DNA of 64,000 bases from contig OY755175.1 in assembly GCA_963576735.1 (NCBI GenBank), positions 4,170,401-4,234,400 of the forward strand. The letters are read 5' to 3'. The position numbers were made by a program, and so were the translations under genes. Source of the stretch: Bedellia somnulentella (lineage: Eukaryota; Arthropoda; Insecta; Lepidoptera; Bedelliidae). Position 1 is the stretch's first letter; each line of letters starts with the position of its first letter. This document shows, in pieces, positions 55,250-64,000 of the stretch. The notes beneath the pieces were generated by a model that saw only the letters and a program-made list of their open reading frames with translations, searched no databases and was not told the origin of the DNA.

Positions 55250-56830
55250 TTGGCATGTATTTAACGCGGCGACAAATTGATACCATTACGGGTCGTAAAA
55301 AACTGAAAATGGATAGTAAATAATCTACTTTGGCGACTAATTAGAGGTACTAGCATCTTAACTAGAAAGCGGCAACTTTTGTATGAGTTTTGAGGTTTTA
55401 TTTAAATTTTATCTGGCAGTGATTTTCTTTTGTGGCAATTGAATTTCTTCTAAGGCGACAAATTATTGGAGGATAAAAAAGTTAAAATAGGCTTTCATAA
55501 ATTCTAAAATGGGGTTGTCTATAAACATGACCAAGGTCTGAAATAAATACAAACAAGATCTTAAAAAAATACCTATTCTTTATCTACTTATTCTGAACGT
55601 TTTTTCCATTATTTTGCTTTTAATGTTTAAAACTTTGAGTAAATAATTTGTAAAATATGATTACCTACAAAACTTAGTTTTAATATGTAGTTACAACTTA
55701 ACCTAACCTACCAGCGCGCGTGTCGACGTCACCTCGCTTCGGGGGGTGCCCATTGCCGCTGTAAGGGACACAAGATAACTCTAACCTAACCTAGCACAAA
55801 TACAATTGTGGTGATTACTTGTTTTTTAATGCGGGGGACTTCGCCCCTCCGAGCCCCCCTCTGTTTTCCTTCTCTAACTTATTTACATCTGCCCATTGGC
55901 TAGAAACGCGCTCAACCCCCCGCTCCGCAGCCTCCGCACTGCTCAGACACACGAGCGCATTTGCCGCCTTTTCAAGAATTTACGAATCAGTAAACAATAT
56001 TCTAATATCTAAATACATTATTATAATACCAATTTTTAGTTTTAAAGCTACTTAAAAGTCGCTGCCAGATGTGTATTTTTATAATGAAATCCAATAGTTG
56101 CCAGTGAAGAATGTATGATATCCCCTCGGAAAAATTAGTCGCCACATTAGGTTTTATAATACCTTAACCAGTTTTACACTGATCCCGCTTGATATATTTA
56201 ATACCTTACAGTAGCAGCCATTTTTTTAGTTTTTTGATCCTAGCATTTTGTTGCTTGTATAGTTTAATAGCTGCTAAGATATTTAATCACTGCAAAGTTA
56301 GTTTTTTTGTGACTTAATAGAAAGTTGCCTAAAACGGATTTCAGTGGCCGTGTTAAATATTTACCTTATAAAATCTAAAAATTATAACTATGGTCTGACC
56401 ATTTATATATTTGAGTACAACACAAATTGATCAAAAAAGTTATTTATATACACAAACCCTTCAAACGAACCCAACATTTTTAAACCCTGTAAATAATAGA
56501 TACTCGTAAAATACGAAAAATATGTACCATTGTTTAATTTGGTGTCATAAGTGTTTTTGAATGTACGAGTATATATTGCATTTTTGCAACTGCACCGTTT
56601 TATACGTTTTCTACTCAATATTCTCTAGCGCAAGCCTATGCGGAATTTTTAGTTTGAAGTGCTAAGATTACATCAGTAAAGGAGGAGACCGAGCATTACA
56701 ATGCGCACCTTGTTATGATTATATAAATGATTGTATAAATTACTCGTGAATGCTAGTCAGTCAGGGAGGTATTATAATATGTAATGTAATGCTGAAAGAC
56801 GAATCTGTAGCGTTACAGTACACGTGAATG
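55250..56830. other. CNG intron stretch without recognised coding content
   Basis: AT-rich except 55700-55960, where GC-rich patches (CAGCGCGCGTGTCGACG, GGGGGACTTCGCCCCTCC) and two short CTAACCTAACCTA runs occur. The rest shows no repeat that I can name. Confidence 0.3.
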
Positions 56831-56840
56831 CTTCCGCCCC

Positions 56841-56991
56841 CTGATTACGTATCTTTTGAAACTGACGATTGTGTCGCAAGTTACATGATTGTCGCTGTCA
56901 ATGTCATAAATTTGTTTGCGTTCTGACAGTTTCAACAGCGACAATATTGCAACTTGCGACATAATCGCAGTCGCTAAAGATACATAATCAG
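56841..56991. repeat. 151-bp palindromic element (MITE-like)
   Basis: Arms of ~57 bp pair imperfectly: CTGATTACGTATCTTT at the left with AAAGATACATAATCAG at the right, and GTCGCAAGTTACATGATTG with the inverted CAATATTGCAACTTGCGAC. No coding capacity. It sits beside the duplicated CNG exon piece. Confidence 0.75.
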
Positions 56992-57029
56992 CTCTCTGGT
57001 GAGGGACCACCTTAAAACTGCAAACGAAC

Positions 57030-57129
57030 CTCCGATTCCTCAACCCCGAAGACACAGTACTGTCAGACTTCCTGGCCTGTTTCTCAGCAGGCGTAGTCTG
57101 GTGTGCCGTTCTGCGATCTCGCGTATGAG
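57030..57129 (-). pseudogene. Degenerate duplicate of the 3' half of the CNG tail exon
   Basis: About 100 bp, plus ~17 bp of adjoining intron, matches the end of the exon at 57593-57799: both encode KSxSTVSSGLRNRR and the upstream AEKQ(T/A)RK. A one-base deletion in the middle breaks the frame relative to the parent, and no upstream half is present. The donor position reads AG|GTTCGT, weaker than the parental GTGAGG. It lies downstream of the parent exon in the next intron and abuts a 151-bp palindromic element at 56841-56991. Confidence 0.8.
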
Positions 57130-57592
57130 ATAATTGGTGTATGTATGTATGTATATATTTAAGCACGAGCGACTCATTAAAACTTTAATACTTACTAGAA
57201 AGGTAACAAGAGTTTAATGGTATATCACAGCGCAAGGATTACAGTTTCCACCATAGGTCAATAGATAAATGTGGTTCAGTCCTTTTTCTTCACTTTTTTG
57301 GGGAAACGGACTTGATTTGGACTCGCATCAGCGCGTTGAGAAGAACAGTAATGCCTCTCTCGGAAACGAATGACGTTCAATGACGTCAGATGTCAATATT
57401 CCTATTTCTCCAGACCAACGAGGTAGAGTTGGAGAAGAAAAAATAAGCCATCGTCATCGTCATGGTGCCTTTTAATACTTTTTCTTATCCGTATTCCCTA
57501 CAGAAACCCTAGATCTTTTTTTTATAAAGTGGTAGGAGTAATTTCTAATCTAAAAAAACAATAAATAATGAGGCTGAAACTGCAAACCTCAC

Positions 57593-57799
57593 CTCCGATT
57601 CCTCAACCCCGAAGACACAGTGCTAGCAGACTTTCTCGTCTGTTTCTCAGCGAGGCGCAGTCTGGTCTGCCGTTCCGCGTTCTCGCGAATGAGCTGGTCG
57701 GCGCGCAGGCGCAGTACTTGAGTGGCTTCCTTGTGTTGGCGTAAAGCCGCGTCTAGGTCGCTGCGGGTTAGGGCAAATAGGGACGAGTAGCCGCGGGAT
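57593..57799 (-). CDS. CNG channel, end of CNBD and coiled-coil-like tail
   Basis: A 207-bp exon, acceptor CTCAACAG, phase 2 at both ends (donor AG|GTGAGG). It encodes SRGYSSLFALTRSDLDAALR, matching the last CNBD strands and C helix (vertebrate CNGB: GF.NLF.L...DL...L). A long charged helix follows (QVLRLRADQLIRENAERQ; LRLAEKQTRK) that could form a coiled coil, then a Ser-rich end (SASTVSSGLRNRR). The 3' half of this exon is duplicated in degraded form at 57030-57129. Confidence 0.9.
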
Positions 57800-58279
57800 C
57801 TGTTGAGTTTTTGTTTTGTTTTATATTCATATGCCAAAAAAAATATGCGTTTTTGCACTTGTTTTGTGAAATTATAGGAAGATAGTTATAATATAACATA
57901 CTGTTAATATTTCTTACTATAAGACCTATCGAAATTGTAAGTCTACGCGGTCACAGGGCCACTAAAGTTTTGGCGTTTAATGCACGGAAAGGGTGTAGTC
58001 TACATATTGATAAATAGAAGGAAGAAAGATTTTTTTTTTGGCAAAAACTAAATAAAAAATACAAACAAAAAAACACACAAATATCATATTGCCGAATTGG
58101 TTCTGGCTCAGCATGTGTGCCTCAGCCGCGTATCAGGACACGTCAGCTGCTGCACGCTGGTTTTCAGCTAGCACCAGTAATAAAGATTTGTTTAATTGTG
58201 TAGTTTTTGTCATTAATTGATTTATATAAGCACTCTGATAATCTTTAGGTTTATATACTTTAAAAATTAGACGCAATAC

Positions 58280-58392
58280 CTGACTGTAGCAGTCCTCCGC
58301 CTCAACCCGTCGATCCCGAGCAAACTGATTTCTCCGAACACTGACCCTTCGCGCAAAGTGACTACCACTTCTTTGTCATCGTCCGACATCAC
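58280..58392 (-). CDS. CNG channel, phosphate-binding cassette of the CNBD
   Basis: A 113-bp exon, acceptor TGTTCCAG, entered in phase 0 and left in phase 2 (GTCAG|GTATTG). It encodes [20 protein letters not shown] and then [18 protein letters not shown]. The FGEISLL...RRTA signature is the phosphate-binding cassette; the Arg before Thr-Ala contacts the cyclic phosphate (family knowledge). The glycine-rich loop is shorter than in CNGA, as in beta-type subunits. All key residues are present, so nucleotide binding is probably retained. Confidence 0.92.
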
Positions 58393-58866
58393 CTGGAACA
58401 AATAATTTGTATTGAATTGAATGTACTATTTATATTTTATTTGAATGTTAATTTATATATTCTCAACGTACACTACAAAGCACTCCCTAGTGTTGATGAT
58501 TTATGATTTACATCTGGTATTGTATTGTTACTAGTACACGATATACGTCATAGATATATTATGCTACAAAATTTATAAAAAAAATCATTTAATATACAAG
58601 TATTTGTTATTATCATTTTTATAATATAATTAAGATGGTAGATGATTGTTATCGTATATTTGCATTGAAACTTTTGTTCAAGATGTAAAATAAAGCAAAT
58701 AGATTGGTAATTATAAAAGTCTTAATAAAGACAAGAATGGCTAAAAAATATATGTGTTTGCGAAAGAATATGTATCTAATTAAGATTCTGTGATATTCAA
58801 CATTAATTTTTTTTTAAAAAATAAACCACTAAAGTTAAATACCAAAATTGACGAAAATAAGAGCAA

Positions 58867-58985
58867 TCTATACTTATAATAAATCTGTAGAGAGGTCAAT
58901 TCTGTACATGAAATATATTTTCAAAATAACTATCAGGTTGTGATTAGGGATCGATACTGATGCCAAAAATGCAATCAGTGAAATT

Positions 58986-59023
<38 letters not shown>

Positions 59024-59845
59024 GGTTTGTATGTTCCTTATGGAAACGAAAACTACTCGACGGATTTTAACGAAACTTGGTACAATTATTCTTCATACTC
59101 CTGCGCAGGTTTTTGTATACTTTCCAGCAGAGTAGTAAAGGGGAATTTTGGGAAATTTTGGGAAAACGGGAGAAGTTACTCCATTTTTTAAGCTTCCGTC
59201 GCGTGTGCAGCCTTAATGGTTAAACTTACATAGAAATCATGTATGACGGAAAAATTTGGCATAAAATTATCTAAAAAAAAATCCTTTACAGTTTATGTCT
59301 ATCTTTTACGGTTGACTCACAATAACACGTGTAATTCCTGATAGCTTAGCAGTTCGGAACATTCTGATTATATTTGTTTACTCTTACGTTTGTAAACCTC
59401 TCACTCATCTGTAATTTAAAATAGGAAACATTATTACCTATTCAATAAAAAAAAATTCATAGAAATCGGTAGAGAAACACCGAAATTATACATAAAATAA
59501 GCCATCGCGCCCGTGACCAAAACCAAATCTTTACTAATTTACATATAACATACTAGATGGCGCCAGTAGTTGCATCCTACATCACGTAATGAATTATTTT
59601 TTAGATTGTTATTTATAAATACTTCATAGCGGTTTATTCCAAATTTTGCTATTAAACGGAAATACTGAACCGTTCATTAAAGCGCATTCAAAATCACCAA
59701 ACTACACTGTTTAGGGAGTGCTATACATTTAATAAATTGAAAACATTGCGCTGAATTTCACAATGCTTGAGCAGTGACTGAAGAAAGAAACCTCAGATAT
59801 TTAAAAAAACAACGCTACCCGTGCGAAGCTGGGACGATCCACTAG
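58867..59845 (+). mobile_element. H2 Helitron (non-autonomous)
   Basis: 979 bp from TCTATACTTATAATAAATC to GACGATCCACTAG, inserted between A and T. It contains a (GTCT)n microsatellite at 58990-59022, the conserved phrase GAAAACTACTCGACGG, and a 3' section CCCGTGCGAAGCTGGGACG that can form a hairpin. It is unrelated to H1 in sequence but has the same end rules. It lies in the CNG intron between the two CNBD exons, 73 bases from the donor at 59918. Confidence 0.75.
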
Positions 59846-59918
59846 TATTAGATAATTCTATTTAACGTTTGTCACTTACTGCCAATCTATGTACAATAAT
59901 ACATGTAGGTATACGTAC

Positions 59919-60065
59919 GCAGCACTCGCCGGTGTTGACGATGTACATCTGGTGGCCCACGTCGCCGCGCCGCACCACCACGTCGCCCGGCAGGCACGAC
60001 ACCGGCCGCAGCTGCAGCACCAGGTCGCGCAGCAGAGACGATGAGCAGTCGCGGAATAGCTGCAC
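59919..60065 (-). CDS. CNG channel, start of cyclic-nucleotide-binding domain
   Basis: A 147-bp exon, phase 0 at both ends (acceptor CGATCCCAG, donor GTACGT), very GC-rich. It encodes VQLFRDCSSSLLRDLVLQLR and then PVSCLPGDVVVRRGDVGHQM and YIVNTGECC. This is the first half of the CNBD: the A helix, then the first beta strands with the conserved PGD..(C/V)..GD.G..MY.(I/V)..G pattern. The donor lies 73 bases from the 3' end of the H2 Helitron in the next intron. Confidence 0.92.
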
Positions 60066-60127
60066 CTGGGATCGGATACTTTTTGAATGTATGGGATAAA
60101 AACTAAAATAAGACGTAATTAGAATAT

Positions 60128-60570
60128 TTTGTTCATGAAAACCTCATTTGGGGATTATTGGAGCGAGCGAGGCTCCATTTACCCCCGACTTTTGTATTAC
60201 GCAACTTGTCACAGAACTCCACCTAAACGGTTGATCCGATCACAGCCCAATTTTGCTCGATGGTTCAAGACATCAATGACAAGGTTTTAACGAAGAGAAA
60301 TCCAAAATCGCGCGCGTCTTGTACTTTTATCTTTATTTTTATAATAGTAAAGCAACGTTGACGATCAATTTATCCTATGTTTTAAAACAACACATTTTTG
60401 ATTTTGTCTGGCTTCGCTCCGAATTACAGCATGCGAAGTGTTCATGTAAATATAGGAAAGAAAACCTTCGACATCAGCCCACGACCTCGTCATTGTCGTG
60501 GTTCTTCGTGGTCGTGGGATCGATTCCCGCTGGTGTCGAAGTTTTTCTTTCCTTTATTTATTAGTAAAAT
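60128..60570. repeat. Diverged tRNA-like palindromic repeat
   Basis: Left part GTTCATGAAAACCTCATTTG matches the arm of the repeats at 62133 and 62579. The right part holds CGACATCAG...GGGATCGATTCCCGC...CTGGTGTCG flanked by inverted GGAAAGAAAA/TTTTTCTTTCC. The B-box-like GATCGATTCCC survives; the A box is lost. Confidence 0.55.
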
Positions 60571-60882
60571 AAGACGTGTTTCTTTTTAATTTTGTTATAT
60601 TCTTTACTGTATTGAAAGGTAATTGGATATTATAGATTTTAATAAGAATTGTGTTTTACATAAGTTGTTTAGATTGAAGCTGAGACTTTAATCCTCGACT
60701 TCTGTCAAATCAACATACCAATTTCCACGATTCAAATTTCGGGATAGCTACAAAGTGAAAATAATTTTGTGAGACCCAAGATTGATTGCACTAGTTTCTA
60801 AGCAATAAGTAAAACTAGTCTTAGAGTAATTCATATACGTATAGCTCAACACAAGACCTCTAGTGTATTAATAAAATATTAC

Positions 60883-60965
60883 CTTGCTCAATGTTTTGAT
60901 ATGCACTTCCAATGCCACATCGCGTTTCATGTTGTATGGTAACGAGTTCAAAATGTTGGACTCAT
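60883..60965 (-). CDS. CNG channel, C-linker exon 2
   Basis: An 83-bp exon, acceptor TATTCCAG, entered in phase 1 and left in phase 0 at AAG|GTAATA. With the split codon it encodes DESNILNSLPYNMKRDVALE followed by VHIKTLSK. This is the C-linker C'-F' segment (family pattern: DE..(I/L)L..LP..(L/M)R.(D/E)(L/I)A..V). The frame joins exactly with the exons on both sides, which argues against pseudogenisation. Confidence 0.9.
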
Positions 60966-61237
60966 CTGGAATACAAAACGAGCATGTGAGATTTTTGCTA
61001 CATAATAGTTTGCATTAAATGATGTGAAGAATAGGAATGAGGCTCCACTTTTAGATATCGAATTTGAAGTTAAATCTTTAGTTACATTTTAGAAAAAATA
61101 AAGAGGAATCGGAGATATTTCAACTTGTGTTTGTCAAAGATGTGTAATGATGTGATGATTTTAATATATGTATAAATCGGGGTCTCTCACTATAATATAT
61201 TATTTTATTACATATTATTATTATTACATATAATACG

Positions 61238-61612
61238 ACGACGTGATAGCTCAATGGGTAGAACACCGGTTAACGTGCAAGCGACTAGTGTTCAAATCCC
61301 AGGTCAGGCCTACACAAATTTGTCTTTTCTAAAGACATTATATGTGGTTAATTTATCATGGTTGTTAACGGTGAGGGAAAACATCGTGAGGAAACCCACA
61401 TGGCTGAGTTGTACTTAGTCATGTGACAGTGTATTCGTACAAAACGGCGATAGGCCTGCCCCCTATCACGTGAGTACACTGTCTAAGCAAAACGTGGGTA
61501 CCTTCTCTGGACACTTGATGGCGCTGCCATGTGAATTCAGAAGTATTGGTACCTCTGCCTACCCCTTCAGGGTTCGGCGTGAATGTTTATGTTATGTTGT
61601 GTTATGTTATAT
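61238..61612 (+). mobile_element. S SINE in a CNG intron
   Basis: Complete copy with tRNA-like head (TAGCTCAATGGGTAG, GTTCAAATCCC). Its middle resembles the copy at 2176 (CTTGATGGCGCTGCCATGTG) rather than the other S copies. The tail is slightly shortened before GGCGTGAATGTTTATG. No clear target-site repeat seen. An L fragment follows at once. Confidence 0.8.
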
Positions 61613-61639
61613 AAAATATGTACAACAATTATGACTATA

Positions 61640-61856
61640 AAATATGGACGACCACGGAGGACACACCTGGACCAAATAGAGTGTGTGCTCCAAAAGGCAT
61701 GCTTCGGAAGTGTGAAGAATAAAAGAGCATGTATGAAAAGATTGATGGATGTAACGAAGCTAGGGAGGTTTTTCAGGATCCTACAAAGTGGCGATCAATA
61801 TTGTCTTCCTACCCCAATGGGAAATAATGGCGTGAGTTAGTAATGTATGTATGTAT
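61640..61856 (+). mobile_element. 5'-truncated L LINE in a CNG intron
   Basis: Last ~215 bp of L in plus orientation (GGACGACCACGGAGGACAC to CCTACCCCAATGGG and GGCGTGAG). The residual frame matches the intact copy's C-terminus (GRPRRTHLDQIE) but is shifted near the end. The tail is (ATGT)n. Confidence 0.82.
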
Positions 61857-61943
61857 TATCCTTAATTTCTCCATCACATCGCTTTAAAATTTCCTAAATT
61901 AACAAAATGATGTAAGCACAAAATATCTACAAAATGTTCTCAC

Positions 61944-62067
61944 CGAACCAGCGCTGCTGCTGCCAAGTATAATAGAACCAGTCGGTGACGCGGCGCTGCA
62001 GCGTCGGCGGCATGTTCAACTTGCGCAGGTAGCGCGTGCAGCCGTCCACCGTCTTGCGGTAGCGGGT
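61944..62067 (-). CDS. CNG channel, C-linker exon 1
   Basis: A 124-bp exon with acceptor CTATGCAG, entered in phase 0 and left in phase 1 (TTCG|GTGAGA). It encodes TRYRKTVDGCTRYLRKLNMP and RRVTDWFYYTWQQQRWF. This is the C-linker A'-B' region that follows S6 in CNG channels (family pattern: D...YM...P...RV..WY.YTW). Unlike its AT-rich introns the exon is strongly GC-rich. The upstream intron (62068-63720) carries two tRNA-like palindromic repeats and a TIR element; the downstream one carries an S SINE and an L fragment. Confidence 0.9.
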
Positions 62068-62132
62068 CTGCATAGAAGTAAGTTTACTTGTATAGTAGTG
62101 AAATAGATAATTTTTTATATTAAGAAACACTC

Positions 62133-62468
62133 AAAACACGAAGCGAATATTTTATGATTTTTTACCTAAAGCCCCAAGTCGTATGGCCAAATCAAACGAA
62201 TTGTTTGAATGTTTTTGTTCATGAAAACCTCATGTGGGGATTATTACTAATAAATAAAGCAAAGAAAAATTACTACTTAAAAGTGTAAAAAGAAACAAAG
62301 GATAGAAAAATTTCGCAATGGCAGCCATTGACACGGTAGCTCAATGGCAGAGCGAGGGGGGCGTATACCCGAGGTCGCGGGTTCGATTCCCGCCTGTGTC
62401 GAAAATTTTCTTTCCTTTATTTATTCTTTATTTATTAGTAATAATCCCCACATGAGGTTTTCTGGAAC
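62133..62468. repeat. Palindromic repeat with tRNA-like centre, copy 1
   Basis: Arms AAACCTCATGTGGGGATTAT (about 62225) and ATAATCCCCACATGAGGTTT (about 62440) are inverted around a 71-base tRNA-like segment (62330-62400). It is repeated 446 bp downstream. Confidence 0.75.
62330..62400 (+). other. tRNA-like sequence (not a confident tRNA gene)
   Basis: 71 bases with ends GACACGG/CTGTGTC (one G-T pair), a D-arm-like GCTCAATGGCAGAGC and a perfect T arm GCGGGTTCGATTCCCGC. The anticodon arm (GAGGGGGGCGTATACCCGAG) does not fold as 5 pairs with a 7-base loop. The sequence lies in a repeat. More likely a pol III promoter remnant or SINE centre than a working tRNA. Confidence 0.6.
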
Positions 62469-62578
62469 AAAAACATTCAAATTATTTGATAGTTAGCCGT
62501 TCTCAACATTTGCATTCTATCTGAAAAGGTAGACAAGTGGCCTTCCGAATTTGTAAAAAATTCGGAGGTAGGGAACGC

Positions 62579-62883
62579 AAAACACGAAGCGAATATTTTA
62601 TGATTTTTTACCTTAAGCCCCAAGTCGTATGGCCAAATCAAACGAATTGTTTGAATGTTTCTGTTCATGAAAACCTCATGTGGGGATTATTACTAATAAA
62701 TAAAGCAAAGAAAAATTACTACTTAAAAGTGTAAAAAGAAACAAAGGATAGAAGAATTTCGCACTGGCAGCCATTGACACGGTAGCTCAATGGCAGAGCG
62801 ACGGGGGCGTACACCCGAGGTCGCGGGTTCGATTCCCGCCTGTGTCGAAAGTTTTCTTTCCTTTATTCATTCTTTATTTATTA
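62579..62883. repeat. Palindromic repeat with tRNA-like centre, copy 2
   Basis: Near-identical direct repeat of 62133-62468 at an offset of 446 bp; its right arm is shortened. Confidence 0.75.
62776..62846 (+). other. tRNA-like sequence, second copy
   Basis: Differs from 62330-62400 at a few bases in the anticodon-arm region (GACGGGGGCGTACACCCG), which here allows a CGGG/CCCG stem but with an 8-base loop. Same T arm and ends. Confidence 0.6.
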
Positions 62884-63034
62884 GCAAACGAATTGTTATT
62901 AATTTAGTCTTATAACAGAATATATCATAATAGGATTAAGCAGAAGGCGGTATGATCGTGAGCATCACCTCTAAAATTCCAAAGCACAGTCTCCTAGAGG
63001 GTGTGAAACCTAGCAATATGGTTGGGTGGATTTT

Positions 63035-63589
63035 TCGTGGCCATATCGTGAATTTGAACACATCGTGAAATGATCGATCATTTCATGAAATAGTATAGTA
63101 TGAGCAGATCAATGATAAGAAATCGTTTCTCGATATGGGCAACTTAACGCCCGGCCTCTTCATGAAATGGTTCAGATTATTTGGTCATATCGTAAAGTAG
63201 TTACATTACTTACCGGTAGAGGCGCTGAAAACGCTTTGTTTATGTGTGAAGATTGCGGCGCTAGCGAAAGTGTTGTTTCTCGCAGTAAAAAAGTTAATGA
63301 TTCGTTATAAAAAAACGAAGAAAGTGACAACAAAAGACTTAACGACGAAAAGGTTCTCAATTACTATCACGCCAAAACTGAGCAATATAATAAAAAACCG
63401 TAGAGTTTGGATCGCATTTCCCAGGTCACCCTCATCCAGGGAATCCAATCCTCATCCAGAGAACAAAATCGTTAAACGTTGACGATTTTATGATCTGGTC
63501 TAATTAAGTTGGCCACATTATGAAATGTCACTATTTCATGAAATGATCGATCATTTCACGATGTGTTCAAATCTACGATATGGCCACGA
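63035..63589. mobile_element. TIR element with palindromic termini
   Basis: Inverted repeats of 60 bp at 63035-63094 and 63530-63589, starting TCGTGGCCATATCGT, with few mismatches. Each terminus itself contains GAAATGATCGATCATTTC, a perfect 18-bp palindrome. The ~435-bp interior has no recognisable transposase, so it is non-autonomous. It lies in the CNG intron 130 bases from the exon at 63721. Confidence 0.8.
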
Positions 63590-63720
63590 CAGATATATAT
63601 GGATGGATTTCATTTCAGAACAGTCTCAGAATTTGAGTACAGTCTATCTATACAATAAAATTGTTGAAGTTCGAACAATCCCACTATTTCCATACGTAGA
63701 AAATTTAATTATTAACTCAC

Positions 63721-64000
63721 TTTAGACCTTGTAGCTGTAGCAATAATATCTCGAATCTGTCCAATCAGCAACGCGAACACAAAAACACCCATCAACCACG
63801 CCACTGTCATAAACATATACTCTAGAGCATTCTCCGGTTTTGGATTCTTGCCGATAGAAGTTGCAGTTTTGGTCGCGAAGTAAAAGCATCTAATGTAGGC
63901 GTTTCCTTGGTTGTCGTAGACGAAGCCATTGCTTCCGAGGCCTTCGTAGGTACTTATTAGGTAGTAGGCGCAGGCGTTGAGGTGAATGAGGTAAAAGATG
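63721..64000 (-). CDS. CNG channel, pore and S6 exon (5' part beyond window)
   Basis: Partial exon cut by the window edge; 93 full codons in phase 0 to a donor AAA|GTGAGT. It reads through the end of S5 ([14 protein letters not shown]), the extracellular turret (YEGLGSNGF), the pore helix and filter ([18 protein letters not shown]), and S6 ([20 protein letters not shown]) into [17 protein letters not shown] and IGQIRDII are the hallmarks of CNG beta-type subunits (vertebrate CNGB: IRCYYFAVKT, IGQMRD). The filter lacks the Glu of CNGA subunits (TIGETPP); a Lys stands there instead. The product is a plasma-membrane cation channel subunit opened by cGMP or cAMP, expected in sensory neurons or brain (family knowledge). 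An insect CNG-like or CNGB ortholog is likely; no symbol is assigned. Confidence 0.88.

Noticed and set aside
62330..62400. Possible functional tRNA gene (also 62776-62846)
   Set aside because: The T arm and acceptor ends look good, but the anticodon arm does not give a 5-bp stem with a 7-base loop, and both copies lie inside a duplicated palindromic repeat.
63246..63482. 78-codon Lys-rich frame inside the TIR element
   Set aside because: No transposase motif, no conservation to compare, composition typical of an AT-rich chance frame.

Overview
The window looks like a transposon-rich piece of an insect chromosome, most likely a moth or butterfly. It is AT-rich, has small exons in long introns, and carries Helitrons that start TC and end CTAG between A and T, a full-length RTE-type LINE, tRNA-derived SINEs and a mariner. 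The Lepidoptera call is from memory of repeat families, not from a search. There are no operons, CRISPR arrays or prokaryotic signals.

Two host genes are supported, both on the minus strand. (1) At 5706-16311 lies a short gene for a TTC25/ODAD4-like TPR protein (outer dynein arm docking). It has a shared TPR exon, a shared last exon, and two candidate first exons (8762-9247 and 16186-16311) that both end in phase 0 with the same half of a TPR. (2) At 54130-64000 lies the 3' half of a cyclic-nucleotide-gated channel of the CNG-beta-like type. Eight exons join in one open frame of 387 codons: pore and S6, C-linker, cyclic-nucleotide-binding domain, coiled-coil-like tail and stop. Its 5' exons lie beyond the right edge.

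The rest is almost entirely mobile DNA. Family names used below: L, an RTE-type LINE (one intact copy at 9502-12925, one decayed full-length copy at 22790-26576, many fragments); N, a ~245-bp non-autonomous repeat with about 26 copies, resembling L at both ends; S, a ~380-bp tRNA-headed SINE whose 3' tail resembles L and N; T, a second tRNA-headed SINE; H1 and H2, two non-autonomous Helitrons; D, a two-ORF CR1/Jockey-type LINE. L, N and S share a 3' tail and end in short tandem repeats, so L probably mobilises all three.

Layout: 1-4920 nested L, H1, S and N; 4921-16700 the ODAD4-like gene with an intact L in its first intron; 16700-27180 intergenic N, L and palindromes; 27187-32347 a 2.58-kb direct tandem duplication; 32348-37195 decayed SINE and LINE pieces; 37196-50990 a D LINE interrupted by a mariner and by a long palindrome, the palindrome itself split at its exact centre by a 7.6-kb tandem H1 Helitron array (14 five-prime ends, 3 three-prime ends); 51000-54100 N copies and hairpin elements; 54130-64000 the channel gene with TE-filled introns.

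The most unusual object is the Helitron array inside the palindrome (40564-48667). Next are the paired first exons of the ODAD4-like gene and the three-family tail-sharing network.
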